Made by a program: the position numbers and the translations under genes. Below are positions 1 through 7,389 of a stretch of DNA of 64,000 nucleotides, in pieces. The notes beneath the pieces are model-generated. The model had not been told where the DNA came from, did no database searches, and saw nothing but the letters and a program-made list of their open reading frames with translations. Position 1 is the stretch's first letter. Each line of letters opens with the position of its first letter. The stretch spans positions 17,338 through 81,337 of the forward strand of contig NZ_WRPR01000052.1 of NCBI RefSeq assembly GCF_010367455.1. Direction: 5' to 3'. The stretch is from Candidatus Laterigemmans baculatus. Lineage in GTDB: Bacteria; Planctomycetota; Planctomycetia; Pirellulales; Pirellulaceae.

Positions 1-159
1 AAGCAAGTCGACCAGCTTCAGGAGCAGGCCCGGGAAGCGCGGCAGCGGCAAGCGGGAGGCGAAGCGGTCCGCCTGCAAGCCGAAGCGATCATCGAGACGA
101 TGCAGCAGCTCCGCGACCAGCACAACCGCCAAGCCAGCGACTCGACCCTCGACATTTAA
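1..159 (+). CDS. C-terminal 52 residues of an unidentified coiled-coil protein (5' end outside window)
   Basis: The frame is open from base 1 to a TAA at 157-159. The tail is very rich in Gln, Glu, Arg and Ala (QLQEQAREARQRQ, then METMQQLRDQ-like spacing), which looks like a charged coiled coil. It ends with DSTLDI. No domain can be recognised from this fragment. It lies about 215 bp upstream of the LptF/LptG-type permease on the same strand, but the heptamer-repeat gap between them makes a shared operon uncertain. Confidence 0.7.
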   Translation, partial: KQVDQLQEQAREARQRQAGGEAVRLQAEAIIETMQQLRDQHNRQASDSTLDI

Positions 160-167
160 GGGAAACG

Positions 168-302
168 GTGTCCGGTGGCCGGGAGCCGGGAGCCGGGAGC
201 CGGGAGCCGGGAGCCGGGAGATGAGAATGGAATTTGATATCTCAGATAAAATCTCAGATTCTTCCGGCCACCGGCCACCGGCCACCGGCCACCGGACACC
301 GG
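168..302. repeat. Heptanucleotide tandem repeats in an inverted arrangement
   Basis: About five copies of a 7-bp unit (GGGAGCC) run from roughly 181 to 220. After an AT-richer spacer come about four copies of another 7-bp unit (CCGGCCA) around 265-297. The outer edges are inverted copies: GTGTCCGGTGGCCGG near 168-182 against CCGGCCACCGGACAC near 287-301. The block fills most of the gap before the permease. ORFs through it are low-complexity and are not called. Confidence 0.75.
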
Positions 303-375
303 TTCGCATTTCTGAGGTTTCGCTCGACGCCGCCCGCTTGCTACGCTCCGGCCGCATTTCAGCCCCCGGATCGGC

Positions 376-1572
376 ATGCCCACTCGGCTCACACGTTACA
401 TCCTGGCGGAGATTCTCAAGATCTTCTCCGTCGCGCTGTTGGTCCTGACGGTCCTGATCTTGTTGATCGGGGTCGGGCGCGAGCTGTTGCGCGAAGGGCT
501 CGGCGTGATGGCGGTGCTCAGCCTGCTGCCGTACGTGCTGCCGATGAGCCTGCAGTTCGCGCTTCCCGCGACGATGCTGTTTTCGGTCTGCTGCGTGTAT
601 GGGCGGATGTCGGCCGACGGCGAGATCTCCACGATCAAGGCTTCGGGAATTTCTCCGCTCCGCGTGATGCAGCCGGCGTTCGTGTTCGCCGCCCTGCTCA
701 GCCCGTTCGCGGTCTATCTCAGCGACATCGCGGTCTCCTGGGGCCGGCCGGGAGCCAAGCAGGTGATGATGCATTCGATCGAGGATGTCGTCTACCGGAT
801 GCTCCGCGCCCAGCGTTCCTACAGCTCGCCCAAGGGCTTTTCGATCCACGTGCTCGACGTCGACGGTCGGCGGCTGCTCTACCCGACAGTGACGATGCAC
901 CTCAAATCGTCCGGCGAGCCGGTCACCTGGACCGCTCGCGAAGGAGGCATGTCGCTGAATCCCACCGACGAGACGCTGACCCTCCGCGTCGTCGACTGCC
1001 GCGTCTCCTACGGCGACCGCTATCAGGCGATCCTGCCCGACGGGACCGAGATCCCGATCCCGCTCGACATGGTGCTGCGGAAAGGCTCGGTCAGCAGCAC
1101 CAGCCCGAGCGAGCTGCCGCTGCGGGTGATGGGTCCCGAAGCGATCCGCCAGGAGCGGGCCAACGAGGCGAACCGCCAGCGGCTGGCGGCCCAGACCGGT
1201 TTTTCGCTGATCTCCGCCCGCTGGGGTGAGCTCGGTGGACCTCGCGGACAGACGCTCGAAAACGAGATTCACGCGGGCGAAGCGCGGCTGATCCGGCTCC
1301 GCACCGAGCCCTGGCGGCGGTGGGCTGGCGGCTTCAGTTGCTTCTTCTTCGTCCTCGTCGGCGTCCCGCTGGCAATCCGCATGAAGAGCGCCGACTACTG
1401 GACCAGCTTCGGGATGTGTTTTGTCCCGATCCTGCTCGTCTACTACCCGCTGCTGCAGTTCGGCCTCGACAGCGCCAAGGACGGCACGCTGCCCCCTTAC
1501 TGCGTGTGGATGGGCAACGGCCTGCTGCTGACCGCCGGCGGCTTCCTGACCAAACACGTCTACCGCTACTGA
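376..1572 (+). CDS. LptF/LptG (YjgP/YjgQ) family permease
   Basis: This 398-residue protein has the LptF/LptG layout: membrane segments at about 14-34, 47-78 and 97-115, a large periplasmic beta-rich domain at about 120-300, and three more membrane segments near the C terminus. The start MPTRLTRYILAEILKIF matches the family's RY-(L/I)-x-x-E-(I/L) entry helix. These proteins form the inner-membrane permease of the LptB2FG transporter, which extracts lipopolysaccharide and passes it to the periplasmic bridge. The partner permease and LptB are not in this window. I cannot say whether it is LptF or LptG. The ATG at 376 is used because it places the first helix correctly. Confidence 0.88.
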   Translation: MPTRLTRYILAEILKIFSVALLVLTVLILLIGVGRELLREGLGVMAVLSLLPYVLPMSLQFALPATMLFSVCCVYGRMSADGEISTIKASGISPLRVMQPAFVFAALLSPFAVYLSDIAVSWGRPGAKQVMMHSIEDVVYRMLRAQRSYSSPKGFSIHVLDVDGRRLLYPTVTMHLKSSGEPVTWTAREGGMSLNPTDETLTLRVVDCRVSYGDRYQAILPDGTEIPIPLDMVLRKGSVSSTSPSELPLRVMGPEAIRQERANEANRQRLAAQTGFSLISARWGELGGPRGQTLENEIHAGEARLIRLRTEPWRRWAGGFSCFFFVLVGVPLAIRMKSADYWTSFGMCFVPILLVYYPLLQFGLDSAKDGTLPPYCVWMGNGLLLTAGGFLTKHVYRY

Positions 1573-1649
1573 ACCTCCTCCGGTACGATTCGCAGTTCCC
1601 GCATTACGGACAAATTCGCTTTCTTTTCGGTCACCGGAGGACCCACCGA

Positions 1650-1922
1650 ATGTCGACCCGCATTCCGCTGAGCAAAGCTGACGAACGCGCCCGCCTGCAA
1701 CGCGATCGCCTCGATCTGTCGATCGCCGAAATGGGCCTCTCGGTGCGGACCACCAACTGCTTGGAAGAGACCGGGATCTTCACCGTCCGCGACCTGCTCG
1801 GGGCGACCCCCAAGCGGTTGCTGAGCATCTCGAACTTCGGCGAAAAGACGCTCGAAGAAGTCTACGGAGCGCTCGAGCAACTCGGCTTCTACCGCCCAGG
1901 CCGCAAACCGGTCGAAGTTTAG
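1650..1922 (+). CDS. Free-standing RNA polymerase alpha C-terminal domain-like protein
   Basis: Translation from the ATG at 1650 gives 90 residues. Residues 23-80 match the alpha-CTD fold of RpoA: IAEMGLSVRTTNCLEETGI corresponds to the helix carrying the 'LSVRxxNCLK' DNA- and activator-contact residues, and NFGEKTLEEV matches the conserved 'NLGKKSLxEI' helix-hairpin-helix. No alpha N-terminal domain precedes it, and no ribosomal-protein operon is nearby, so it is not the C terminus of the normal rpoA. A role as an accessory DNA- or transcription-factor-binding module is inference. An in-frame extension back to 1320 overlaps the permease in another frame and is rejected. Confidence 0.85.
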   Translation: MSTRIPLSKADERARLQRDRLDLSIAEMGLSVRTTNCLEETGIFTVRDLLGATPKRLLSISNFGEKTLEEVYGALEQLGFYRPGRKPVEV

Positions 1923-1981
1923 GGCGGACGGATTGGAACAGGCTGATAGCCCGCAATCCTTGACTGGGCATGCATTGACGA

Positions 1982-2083
1982 TCAGCCGCCACACGCTAGC
2001 CCGGATTATTCATCAGCCGCCGGGCGCTAGCCCCCGGTTCTCGAAAACGCCGCAAGAACCGGACGCTAGCGCGTGGCGGCTGA
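1982..2083. repeat. Family A palindromic repeat, copy 1, with adjoining half-copy
   Basis: The complete 71-bp element spans 2013-2083. It starts TCAGCCGCCGGGCGCTAGCC, ends CGTGGCGGCTGA, and its two arms are complementary around an inner segment. A half element (TCAGCCGCCACACGCTAGC, 1982-2000) precedes it, separated by GGATTATTCA. It lies between two convergent genes. Confidence 0.9.
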
Positions 2084-2122
2084 TTACATTGGCGGCTTGC
2101 CATGCCTCTACTGCGATAGGTA

Positions 2123-3379
2123 CTACGGCGCCAATTCCAGGGCGATGAGCTCTCCGCTGGTCGCCGACTGGGTGCGGCGGCAGTACAGCACGCCGTCGGA
2201 GAGCGCCGGCAGCGAGCGATAGACGCCGGCGGGCAACTCGGCGGTGGCCAACCGCTCCAACCGCTCGGGGTTCGCCGCCAGCAGATCGAGCTGGCCGTCG
2301 ACCCGCTGGGCCACGATCCGCTCTCCCGCGGCGATCAGGTGAGCGGTTCCATAGTCGGGCTGTTCCCAGGCAGTCGCGCCGTCCGACCAACTGACGCACT
2401 TCAGCCCCGCGTCTCCCAAATCCTCGCGACCGCTGATCGCGTACAGCCAACCGCCGACGCGGACCGGCGAGGCGTACTGGCTGCTGATCACGTCGGTCGA
2501 TTCCCAGAGCGGAGTCGGCGGCGAATCGGCCAGATCGACTTTGCGACACCCCACGCCATAAGCGGCCGTGACGAGCAACTCGCTGCCGTCGACCAGCGGC
2601 GTGGCTGCGTTGACCGTCGGACCACGACGGCCAAAATCGAACTGGCGGACGATCTCGCCGCTCGCCGGATCGACCATCACGGTGGCCATCCGCAGCACCG
2701 CCACGACGTACGTCTTTTCGCCGACCCGGGCGGTCACCGGCGAAGCGTAGGCGGCTTCTTGGTCGGTCGCCGTCCAAAGCGTCTGCCCCGTGGCCGCGTC
2801 GACAGCGACCAACCCCGCCCCAGCTTCACCTCCGACCGCGGCAATCACTCGATCCTCCACGACGATCGGCGTGCTGCCGGCACCGAAATAGCCATCGTCG
2901 CCGCGGTAGTCGGTCCGCAATTGCCGCGACCAGAGCGTTTTGCCATCGGCCAGGGCGACCGCGTGCAGATCCCCCGCCGCCCCATACACGAAGACCCGCT
3001 GGTCGGCGACGACCGGCACGCAACGGGGTCCGCGATCGGCATCCACCCCACCGCGGTAGATCGCTGGAAACGCCGCCCGCCACAGCCGCTGGCCCTCTTT
3101 TACCGAGAGGCAATCGAGCACCTCCTCGTCGCCGAGCCGGTGCCAAAGCAGCACTTTGCCAGAGGCGACGGCGACACCGGAGTACCCTGCCCCACACTCG
3201 GCTCGCCAGCGAATCGCCGGCGGCTGACGCCAGGGGGCGACCGTTTCCCCCTCGGCATGCCCATCCCGCTGCGGACCGAGTACCTGCGGCCAATCCCCGC
3301 CGCGAACCGGAGTCTGCCACGAGCCAAAAAACGCAAAGCACAGCAGCGAGAGGGCGAGCAACGGAAGGGGAGGAGGCAT
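2123..3379 (-). CDS. Secreted PQQ-like beta-propeller protein
   Basis: From the ATG at 3379 this is a 418-residue protein with a signal peptide (PPPLPLLALSLLCFAFFG). The rest is a chain of propeller blades with the recurrent G-x-x-L-W pattern (DGKTLWSRQL, TGQTLWTATD, DGATAWEQ) typical of PQQ-dependent dehydrogenase-like and BamB-like repeats. It begins with DWPQVLGPQRDGH, the W-x-x-x-x-G-P-x-R-x-G opening common to secreted planctomycete PQQ-repeat proteins. No dehydrogenase catalytic residues were identified, so a binding or scaffold role is as likely as catalysis. A TTG at 3412 would add 11 residues in front of the signal peptide and is less likely. Confidence 0.85.
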   Translation of the reverse strand: MPPPLPLLALSLLCFAFFGSWQTPVRGGDWPQVLGPQRDGHAEGETVAPWRQPPAIRWRAECGAGYSGVAVASGKVLLWHRLGDEEVLDCLSVKEGQRLWRAAFPAIYRGGVDADRGPRCVPVVADQRVFVYGAAGDLHAVALADGKTLWSRQLRTDYRGDDGYFGAGSTPIVVEDRVIAAVGGEAGAGLVAVDAATGQTLWTATDQEAAYASPVTARVGEKTYVVAVLRMATVMVDPASGEIVRQFDFGRRGPTVNAATPLVDGSELLVTAAYGVGCRKVDLADSPPTPLWESTDVISSQYASPVRVGGWLYAISGREDLGDAGLKCVSWSDGATAWEQPDYGTAHLIAAGERIVAQRVDGQLDLLAANPERLERLATAELPAGVYRSLPALSDGVLYCRRTQSATSGELIALELAP

Positions 3380-3421
3380 GGCAAGCCCTCGAGGGAAGGG
3401 AAAATTTTGCAATCGGGAGTG

Positions 3422-3770
3422 TCAATCGTACACGGATCGGCAGTCGTGCTCAGCGAAGCGGTACTCGTACTCAGCGAAGCGGTACTCGTACTCAGCGCAG
3501 CGGTACTCGTACTCAGCGCAGCGGTACTCGTACTCAGCGAAGCGGTACTCGTACGCAGCGAAGCGGTACTCGTGCTCAGCGCAGCGGTACTCGTACTCAG
3601 CGCAGCGGTACTCGTACTCAGCGCAGCGGTACTCGATCCCCGCGGCTCGCGTGTCGGTGCGCTCGAATCGAGTACGAGTACCGCTTCGCTGAGTACGAGT
3701 ACGAGTACGAGTACGAGTACGAGTAGGAGTAGGAGTAGGAGTAGGAGTACGAGTACGAGTGGGGGTGGGG
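3422..3770. repeat. Family E block 1: nine 21-bp tandem repeats, spacer, inverted copy and hexamer tail
   Basis: Nine imperfect copies of a 21-bp unit (TACTCGTACTCAGCGAAGCGG; third-last block AAG or CAG) run from about 3447 to 3634. A spacer near 3635-3670 follows, then one inverted copy of the unit (CCGCTTCGCTGAGTACGAGT) and a run of the 6-bp unit GAGTAC or GAGTAG to about 3760. With flanks, the block fills most of the 514 bp between the propeller gene and the next cluster. The same arrangement recurs at 34601-34714. Confidence 0.9.
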
Positions 3771-3893
3771 GTGGGCTGCTCTCGGCGGCGGAGGCTCTAT
3801 ACTCTTGTCGGCGTGCGGCGGGTATGGTTCGAGCACTCCGCCCTGGGCATTGCCACCTGCTCCTCTGACGACCTGAAGCGCGATTCCGCTGCC

Positions 3894-4940
3894 ATGCCAC
3901 TTTTACCGCAACCGTGGAGCAAGAAACGGGGCAGCCGCCTGGCAGCGCGGGTGTTTTCGGGCGTCGTGGGCGAAGTGCTGTTTTACGCGCTCCTGTTTTT
4001 GATCGGCGTCTTTGCGGTGACGCTGACGATCGTCGGCCGGTTTCCTGGCGGAGGCGGTCCGGCGGTCCCAGTGGGACTCGGTTTTTGGATCTTTCTGATC
4101 GCCTCGCTGGCCTTGCTCGTGACCGGCGGAGGCGGCTTGAGCTACCGGATCCTGAGGGTCGGGGCGAGCAGCGAGCGGCGGGCGGCGCTGGCGCGGCGGA
4201 CCGAATCGCTCGAGCTGGTCGGTCGCCCGGCGCGGCAAACGCGGCCGCTCCCCAACGTGCCTCAAGGCGACGCGCTGGGAGACAGCCCCGGGATTCGCTT
4301 GGCATACCGTTTGCCCTCTAGTGCCTCGCCGGTGACACGTGTGGCTGCGGCTGCTGTTCTCGCTTTGCTTTGGTGTGGAGTTTGGGTGGTCTTGGCCGCG
4401 GTCGCTGTGTCGGGGCTCTGGCGGGGGACTCCGCGGCCGATGCTGACCTTCCTGCTGCTGCCTCTGGGGGGAATCGGGATCTGGACCGCGCGGTACTTTT
4501 TGCGGCAGCTCCGTGAATCGGCGGGCGTGGGGGCGACAATCGTCGAGATCAGCGACAATCCGCTGCGACCCTCGTCCAGCTACCGATTATTCGTCGCCCA
4601 GTTCGGCAAGCTGAGGCTGCGGCGTTTGCGGGTCAGCCTGGTTTGCGAAGAGGAATCGATTTTTCGCCAAGGGACCGACGTCCGCGTCGACCGCCACGTG
4701 GCGAGCGAGACGGCAATCTGTAGCGAGAAGAACGTCTCCATTGACCCGGAGACACCATGGGAGGAAGAATTTGAATTGAAAGTGCCTCCCAGAGCTATGC
4801 ATTCCTTTCAAAGTCCGCACAATGCGGTTCATTGGAAAATAGTCGTCAGTGGAGAGTCTCGACCGTGGCCATCGTTCTCCCGAAGTTTCCCCGTCGTCGT
4901 TCATCCGCCCTGCGGAGCGGGGACGCGCGACCGGCGGTGA
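3894..4940 (+). CDS. Membrane protein with cytosolic beta-rich domain, first gene of an uncharacterised cluster
   Basis: From the ATG at 3894 (348 residues) there are two hydrophobic pairs, about 22-75 (including ALLFLIGVFAVTLTIVG) and about 145-205 (including FLLLPLGGIGIWTARYF). They are followed by a soluble C-terminal domain with RPSSSYRLFVAQFGKLRLRR and CEEESIFRQGTDVR. That domain resembles arrestin-like beta sandwiches in layout, but I cannot assign a named family. The stop codon overlaps the GTG of the next gene (GTGA), indicating translational coupling. From memory, similar gene pairs occur in planctomycetes without an assigned function. Confidence 0.75.
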   Translation: MPLLPQPWSKKRGSRLAARVFSGVVGEVLFYALLFLIGVFAVTLTIVGRFPGGGGPAVPVGLGFWIFLIASLALLVTGGGGLSYRILRVGASSERRAALARRTESLELVGRPARQTRPLPNVPQGDALGDSPGIRLAYRLPSSASPVTRVAAAAVLALLWCGVWVVLAAVAVSGLWRGTPRPMLTFLLLPLGGIGIWTARYFLRQLRESAGVGATIVEISDNPLRPSSSYRLFVAQFGKLRLRRLRVSLVCEEESIFRQGTDVRVDRHVASETAICSEKNVSIDPETPWEEEFELKVPPRAMHSFQSPHNAVHWKIVVSGESRPWPSFSRSFPVVVHPPCGAGTRDRR

Positions 4941-5389
4941 GCCTGCGTTGCGAACGGGCTGACGGTCGGTACACCTGCGGTGACATGTTCGAATGCACCT
5001 GGCATGTCGAACGGCTGAACCTGGAGAGCTTGCAGGGGATCGAACTCTCGGTGCTGTGGTACACCGAAGGCAAAGGAGACGAGGACCTCTCGGTTCACTT
5101 CTTTCGCCGGCTCAGCGCCGCCCGGCTCCGCGAGATCGATTTGAGCCAGCCGCAAAAGTTCGTCTCGCTGCTTCCCGAGAGCCCCGTCTCCTACAACGGT
5201 CACCTGCTGCGGATCCGCTGGTGCGCGCGGATGCGGCTGTTCCTCTCCGGCGGCCAGGAGATCGTGACCGAGCTCCCGTTCACGATGCACGCCGCCGGCG
5301 ACGACGCCGGCGACCGCCCCACTCCACCCCTCCAACCCGCGCTCGAATCACCTGCGACCCGATCACCTGCGACCCGACAACCCGTTTAG
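4937..5389 (+). CDS. Small beta-rich partner protein, coupled to the upstream membrane protein
   Basis: The likely start is the GTG at 4937, whose last two bases are also part of the upstream TGA. This gives 150 residues. The core contains RCERADGRYTCGDMFECTW, IELSVLWYTEGKGDEDLSVH and VSYNGHLLRIRWCARMRLF, a compact beta sandwich with aromatic and basic strands. It reads like a second arrestin-like domain split from the upstream protein. No signal peptide or membrane segment is visible. The last 20 residues are low complexity and overlap the open frame of the next gene, so three genes form an overlapping chain. The function is unknown. Confidence 0.7.
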   Translation: MSLRCERADGRYTCGDMFECTWHVERLNLESLQGIELSVLWYTEGKGDEDLSVHFFRRLSAARLREIDLSQPQKFVSLLPESPVSYNGHLLRIRWCARMRLFLSGGQEIVTELPFTMHAAGDDAGDRPTPPLQPALESPATRSPATRQPV

Positions 5390-6002
5390 CACTCGTTACA
5401 CTCGCCCCGGCGCCCTCCCCTACCTGCGCGCCGACGATGCTTCGCCCCTCTCCGCGGCCGAACTCGCCGCTCGCGTCGCCGCCCACCGCCGGGCGTGCAT
5501 CAGCGGACCTCACGGGACCGGAAAAACCACGATGCTGGCCCATCTTCGCGGCCATCTCGATTACCTGAGCGGACACCCCTCGCAGCTGGTCACCCTGCGA
5601 GCCGGCGAGGCTCAGGCAAAGAAGGCCGCCGCGGCCCAGCTCTGGCGGACTCTGGCTGCGACCCCGCGCGGAGCAACGCTGATCGTCGACGGCTACGAAC
5701 AGCTGGCTTGGCTCAGCCGCTGGCGGTTGCTGTATCGAGCCTGGCGGGCGGGCGTCCGGCTGCTGGTCACCGCCCATCGCCCGCCGCAAGGTTTTTACCG
5801 GCTGTTTGAGACGGGAACGCCGCAGTCGGTCGCCCGTCGGCTCACGGCAATCCTGCTCGACGACTTTCCCGAACAACGCGAGGCGATCCTCGACCCCCAC
5901 ACTTTTGAGCAGCGGTGGCGAGCCGCCGAGGGGAATGTTCGCCAGCTTTGGGCTACGCTGTACGAGGACTTCGAACACCAATTGCCTCCCTCCCATCGAT
6001 GA
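5367..6002 (+). CDS. P-loop ATPase with an apparent non-AUG start
   Basis: The frame is open from 5268 (after a TGA at 5265) to 6002. It encodes a Walker A motif (GPHGTGKTT, ending just before the first ATG at 5532) and a Walker B-like strand (TLIVDGYEQLAW). The preceding sequence DNPFSTRYTRPGALPYL is, as I recall, the usual start of this ATPase in planctomycetes, so the ATG at 5532 would remove the nucleotide site. No ATG, GTG or TTG exists upstream in frame; the candidates are CTG at 5352 or 5367, inside a duplicated 15-bp stretch (TCACCTGCGACCCGA twice). A +1 shift at the end of the upstream gene is an alternative. The coordinates use the CTG at 5367. Role unknown. Confidence 0.7.
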   Translation: MRPDNPFSTRYTRPGALPYLRADDASPLSAAELAARVAAHRRACISGPHGTGKTTMLAHLRGHLDYLSGHPSQLVTLRAGEAQAKKAAAAQLWRTLAATPRGATLIVDGYEQLAWLSRWRLLYRAWRAGVRLLVTAHRPPQGFYRLFETGTPQSVARRLTAILLDDFPEQREAILDPHTFEQRWRAAEGNVRQLWATLYEDFEHQLPPSHR

Positions 6003-6012
6003 GTCGACTCGC

Positions 6013-6624
6013 GTGAGCATTCGTCTGAACGTCGTCGTGAGCCAATCGGCGGGCGGAACGCCGCAGCGCCGCGAGCTGGAATCGGACCTCGTCGCCCGCT
6101 TGATCGGGGCGCCCGGAATGGACCTGAGTCTGATTGGTCCGCTCGAGTCGCTCGCCGAGAACTCGACCGATCGACTGCTGCTCGAACGGCTCGGCGGCGA
6201 CCTCGCCCTGCTCTCTTGGGAAACGCCCGCGGTGGCCGCCGAACGATTGGCCGCATGCCACATCCCTGGTCGTCGCGCTCCGCACCCGCTCGACGCGGAA
6301 GCGGCAGCCATCGGCAGCGCGTCCGGCGAGCGGCGGATCTTCCACCACCCGCTCGCGGACCACTCCGCAGCGACCCTGCAAGCAGCCCTCGAGCGGTTGC
6401 TCGCCTCCCGCCGCGTCGTCACCTTCCAGCTCGCCCCGGCAGCCCCCCACCGCCCCGTGCGACCGTCGCTCGCATCCCCCCGCCCCGCATCCCCGCCCGA
6501 TCGCCACGCCGCGGCCCCCAATCCGCACCGACCGATTGCGGCCCAAGAGCCAGTGGCCGAGCCGACTTCGACAGCCGACCGGTGGGACGCGCTGGTCGAC
6601 GAGTTGAACGACCTGGATATCTAA
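6013..6624 (+). CDS. Conserved-looking protein of unknown function following the ATPase
   Basis: From the GTG at 6013 the product has 203 residues. Residues 1-140 are an ordered alpha/beta region (SIRLNVVVSQ, GMDLSLIGPLES, DRLLLERLGGDLALLSW), followed by a helical stretch. A Pro/Ala/Arg-rich linker leads to an acidic C terminus (DALVDELNDLDI). The start lies 10 bp after the ATPase stop, so the two are almost certainly co-translated. The GPLE and GDLALLSW segments suggest a small regulatory or client-binding domain, but no family is recognised. Frames extending it upstream to 5806 overlap the ATPase and are not used. Confidence 0.65.
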   Translation: MSIRLNVVVSQSAGGTPQRRELESDLVARLIGAPGMDLSLIGPLESLAENSTDRLLLERLGGDLALLSWETPAVAAERLAACHIPGRRAPHPLDAEAAAIGSASGERRIFHHPLADHSAATLQAALERLLASRRVVTFQLAPAAPHRPVRPSLASPRPASPPDRHAAAPNPHRPIAAQEPVAEPTSTADRWDALVDELNDLDI

Positions 6625-6637
6625 GCGAGCCCTTCCC

Positions 6638-7291
6638 ATGAACTCGCCATCTTCTGAGAGCGATCCGGACGACCTGCAAGCCGAGCGGTTTGCGGCGGAT
6701 CTCCACGACGGGCTGATCCAGTGGGTGGTCGCGGCGAAGATGCACGCCGAAGCGATCCGGGCGCACCACAAAGCGGGCCGCGAGATCAACGACGATTCGC
6801 TCGCAGCGCTCATCGAGACCCTGCAGCGGGCGATCGCCGAAGGGCGGCAGCTGATCCGCCGGCTGCATATCCCGGAGATCGCGGGAGGCTACTGGCACGC
6901 GGTGCTGAAGGGCGACTTGGAGCAAATGCAGCACATCGCTTCCCCCACGATCGCGCCGCCGGCGAAGCTCAAGATCGAGCTGGCTGCGGCGAGCGAACCG
7001 CTCCCGCAAGCGGTGGCCACCACGGCGTACCGGCTGATTCGAGAAGCGGTCTGGAATGCCCAGCGGCATGCGGGGGCCGACACGATCCGCGTTACGGCCG
7101 ACGTCGTCGATTCCTGGTTGCGGCTCGACATCGCCGACGACGGGCGGGGATTCGAGCCGACGCAGGTACCGCAGGCGCGGTGGGGCGTGCGGGGCATGAT
7201 CCGCCGCGCCGAGCGAGCCGGAGGAACCGCCAGCCTCGAGACCGCGGCCGGCCAAGGCACGCGGCTCCGCTTCGAACTCCCGCTGGCATAG
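6638..7291 (+). CDS. Soluble histidine kinase, HisKA_3 (NarX/UhpB-like) type
   Basis: The 217-residue protein has no membrane segment and no sensor domain. The H-box is DLHDGLIQWV at about 21-30 (His23), which is the HisKA_3 form. A dimerisation helix follows, then a HATPase_c domain with an N-box-like REAVWNAQRHAG and the G1 motif DIADDGRGF. These kinases normally phosphorylate LuxR-type regulators; none is adjacent. It starts 13 bp after the preceding gene and is probably the last gene of the 3.9-7.3 kb cluster. Either another protein senses for it, or it receives its signal from the upstream ATPase and membrane proteins (inference). Confidence 0.85.
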   Translation: MNSPSSESDPDDLQAERFAADLHDGLIQWVVAAKMHAEAIRAHHKAGREINDDSLAALIETLQRAIAEGRQLIRRLHIPEIAGGYWHAVLKGDLEQMQHIASPTIAPPAKLKIELAAASEPLPQAVATTAYRLIREAVWNAQRHAGADTIRVTADVVDSWLRLDIADDGRGFEPTQVPQARWGVRGMIRRAERAGGTASLETAAGQGTRLRFELPLA

Positions 7292-7310
7292 ATAGTCGCC
7301 GGCAGCTTCA

Positions 7311-7370
7311 TCAGCCGCCGGGCGCTAGCCCACGGTTCCCGGAAACCGGACGCTAGCGCGTTTCGGCTGA
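7311..7370. repeat. Family A palindromic repeat, copy 2 (short variant)
   Basis: It starts TCAGCCGCCGGGCGCTAGCC and ends CGCTAGCGCGTTTCGGCTGA. At 60 bp it is shorter than the other copies, with the inner segment reduced. It lies 19 bp after the histidine kinase stop and 19 bp from the stop of the convergent small gene. Confidence 0.88.
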
Positions 7371-7389
7371 TCGGTTTCCGCAACCAGCT

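Noticed and set aside
3440..3770. Possible CRISPR array
   Set aside because: The 21-bp units are directly adjacent with no unique spacers, and no cas genes are present.
3100..4305. 401-residue minus-strand ORF through the family E repeats
   Set aside because: Its body is repeat-encoded LSTSTA units plus Arg/Pro-rich shadow; it overlaps two real genes.
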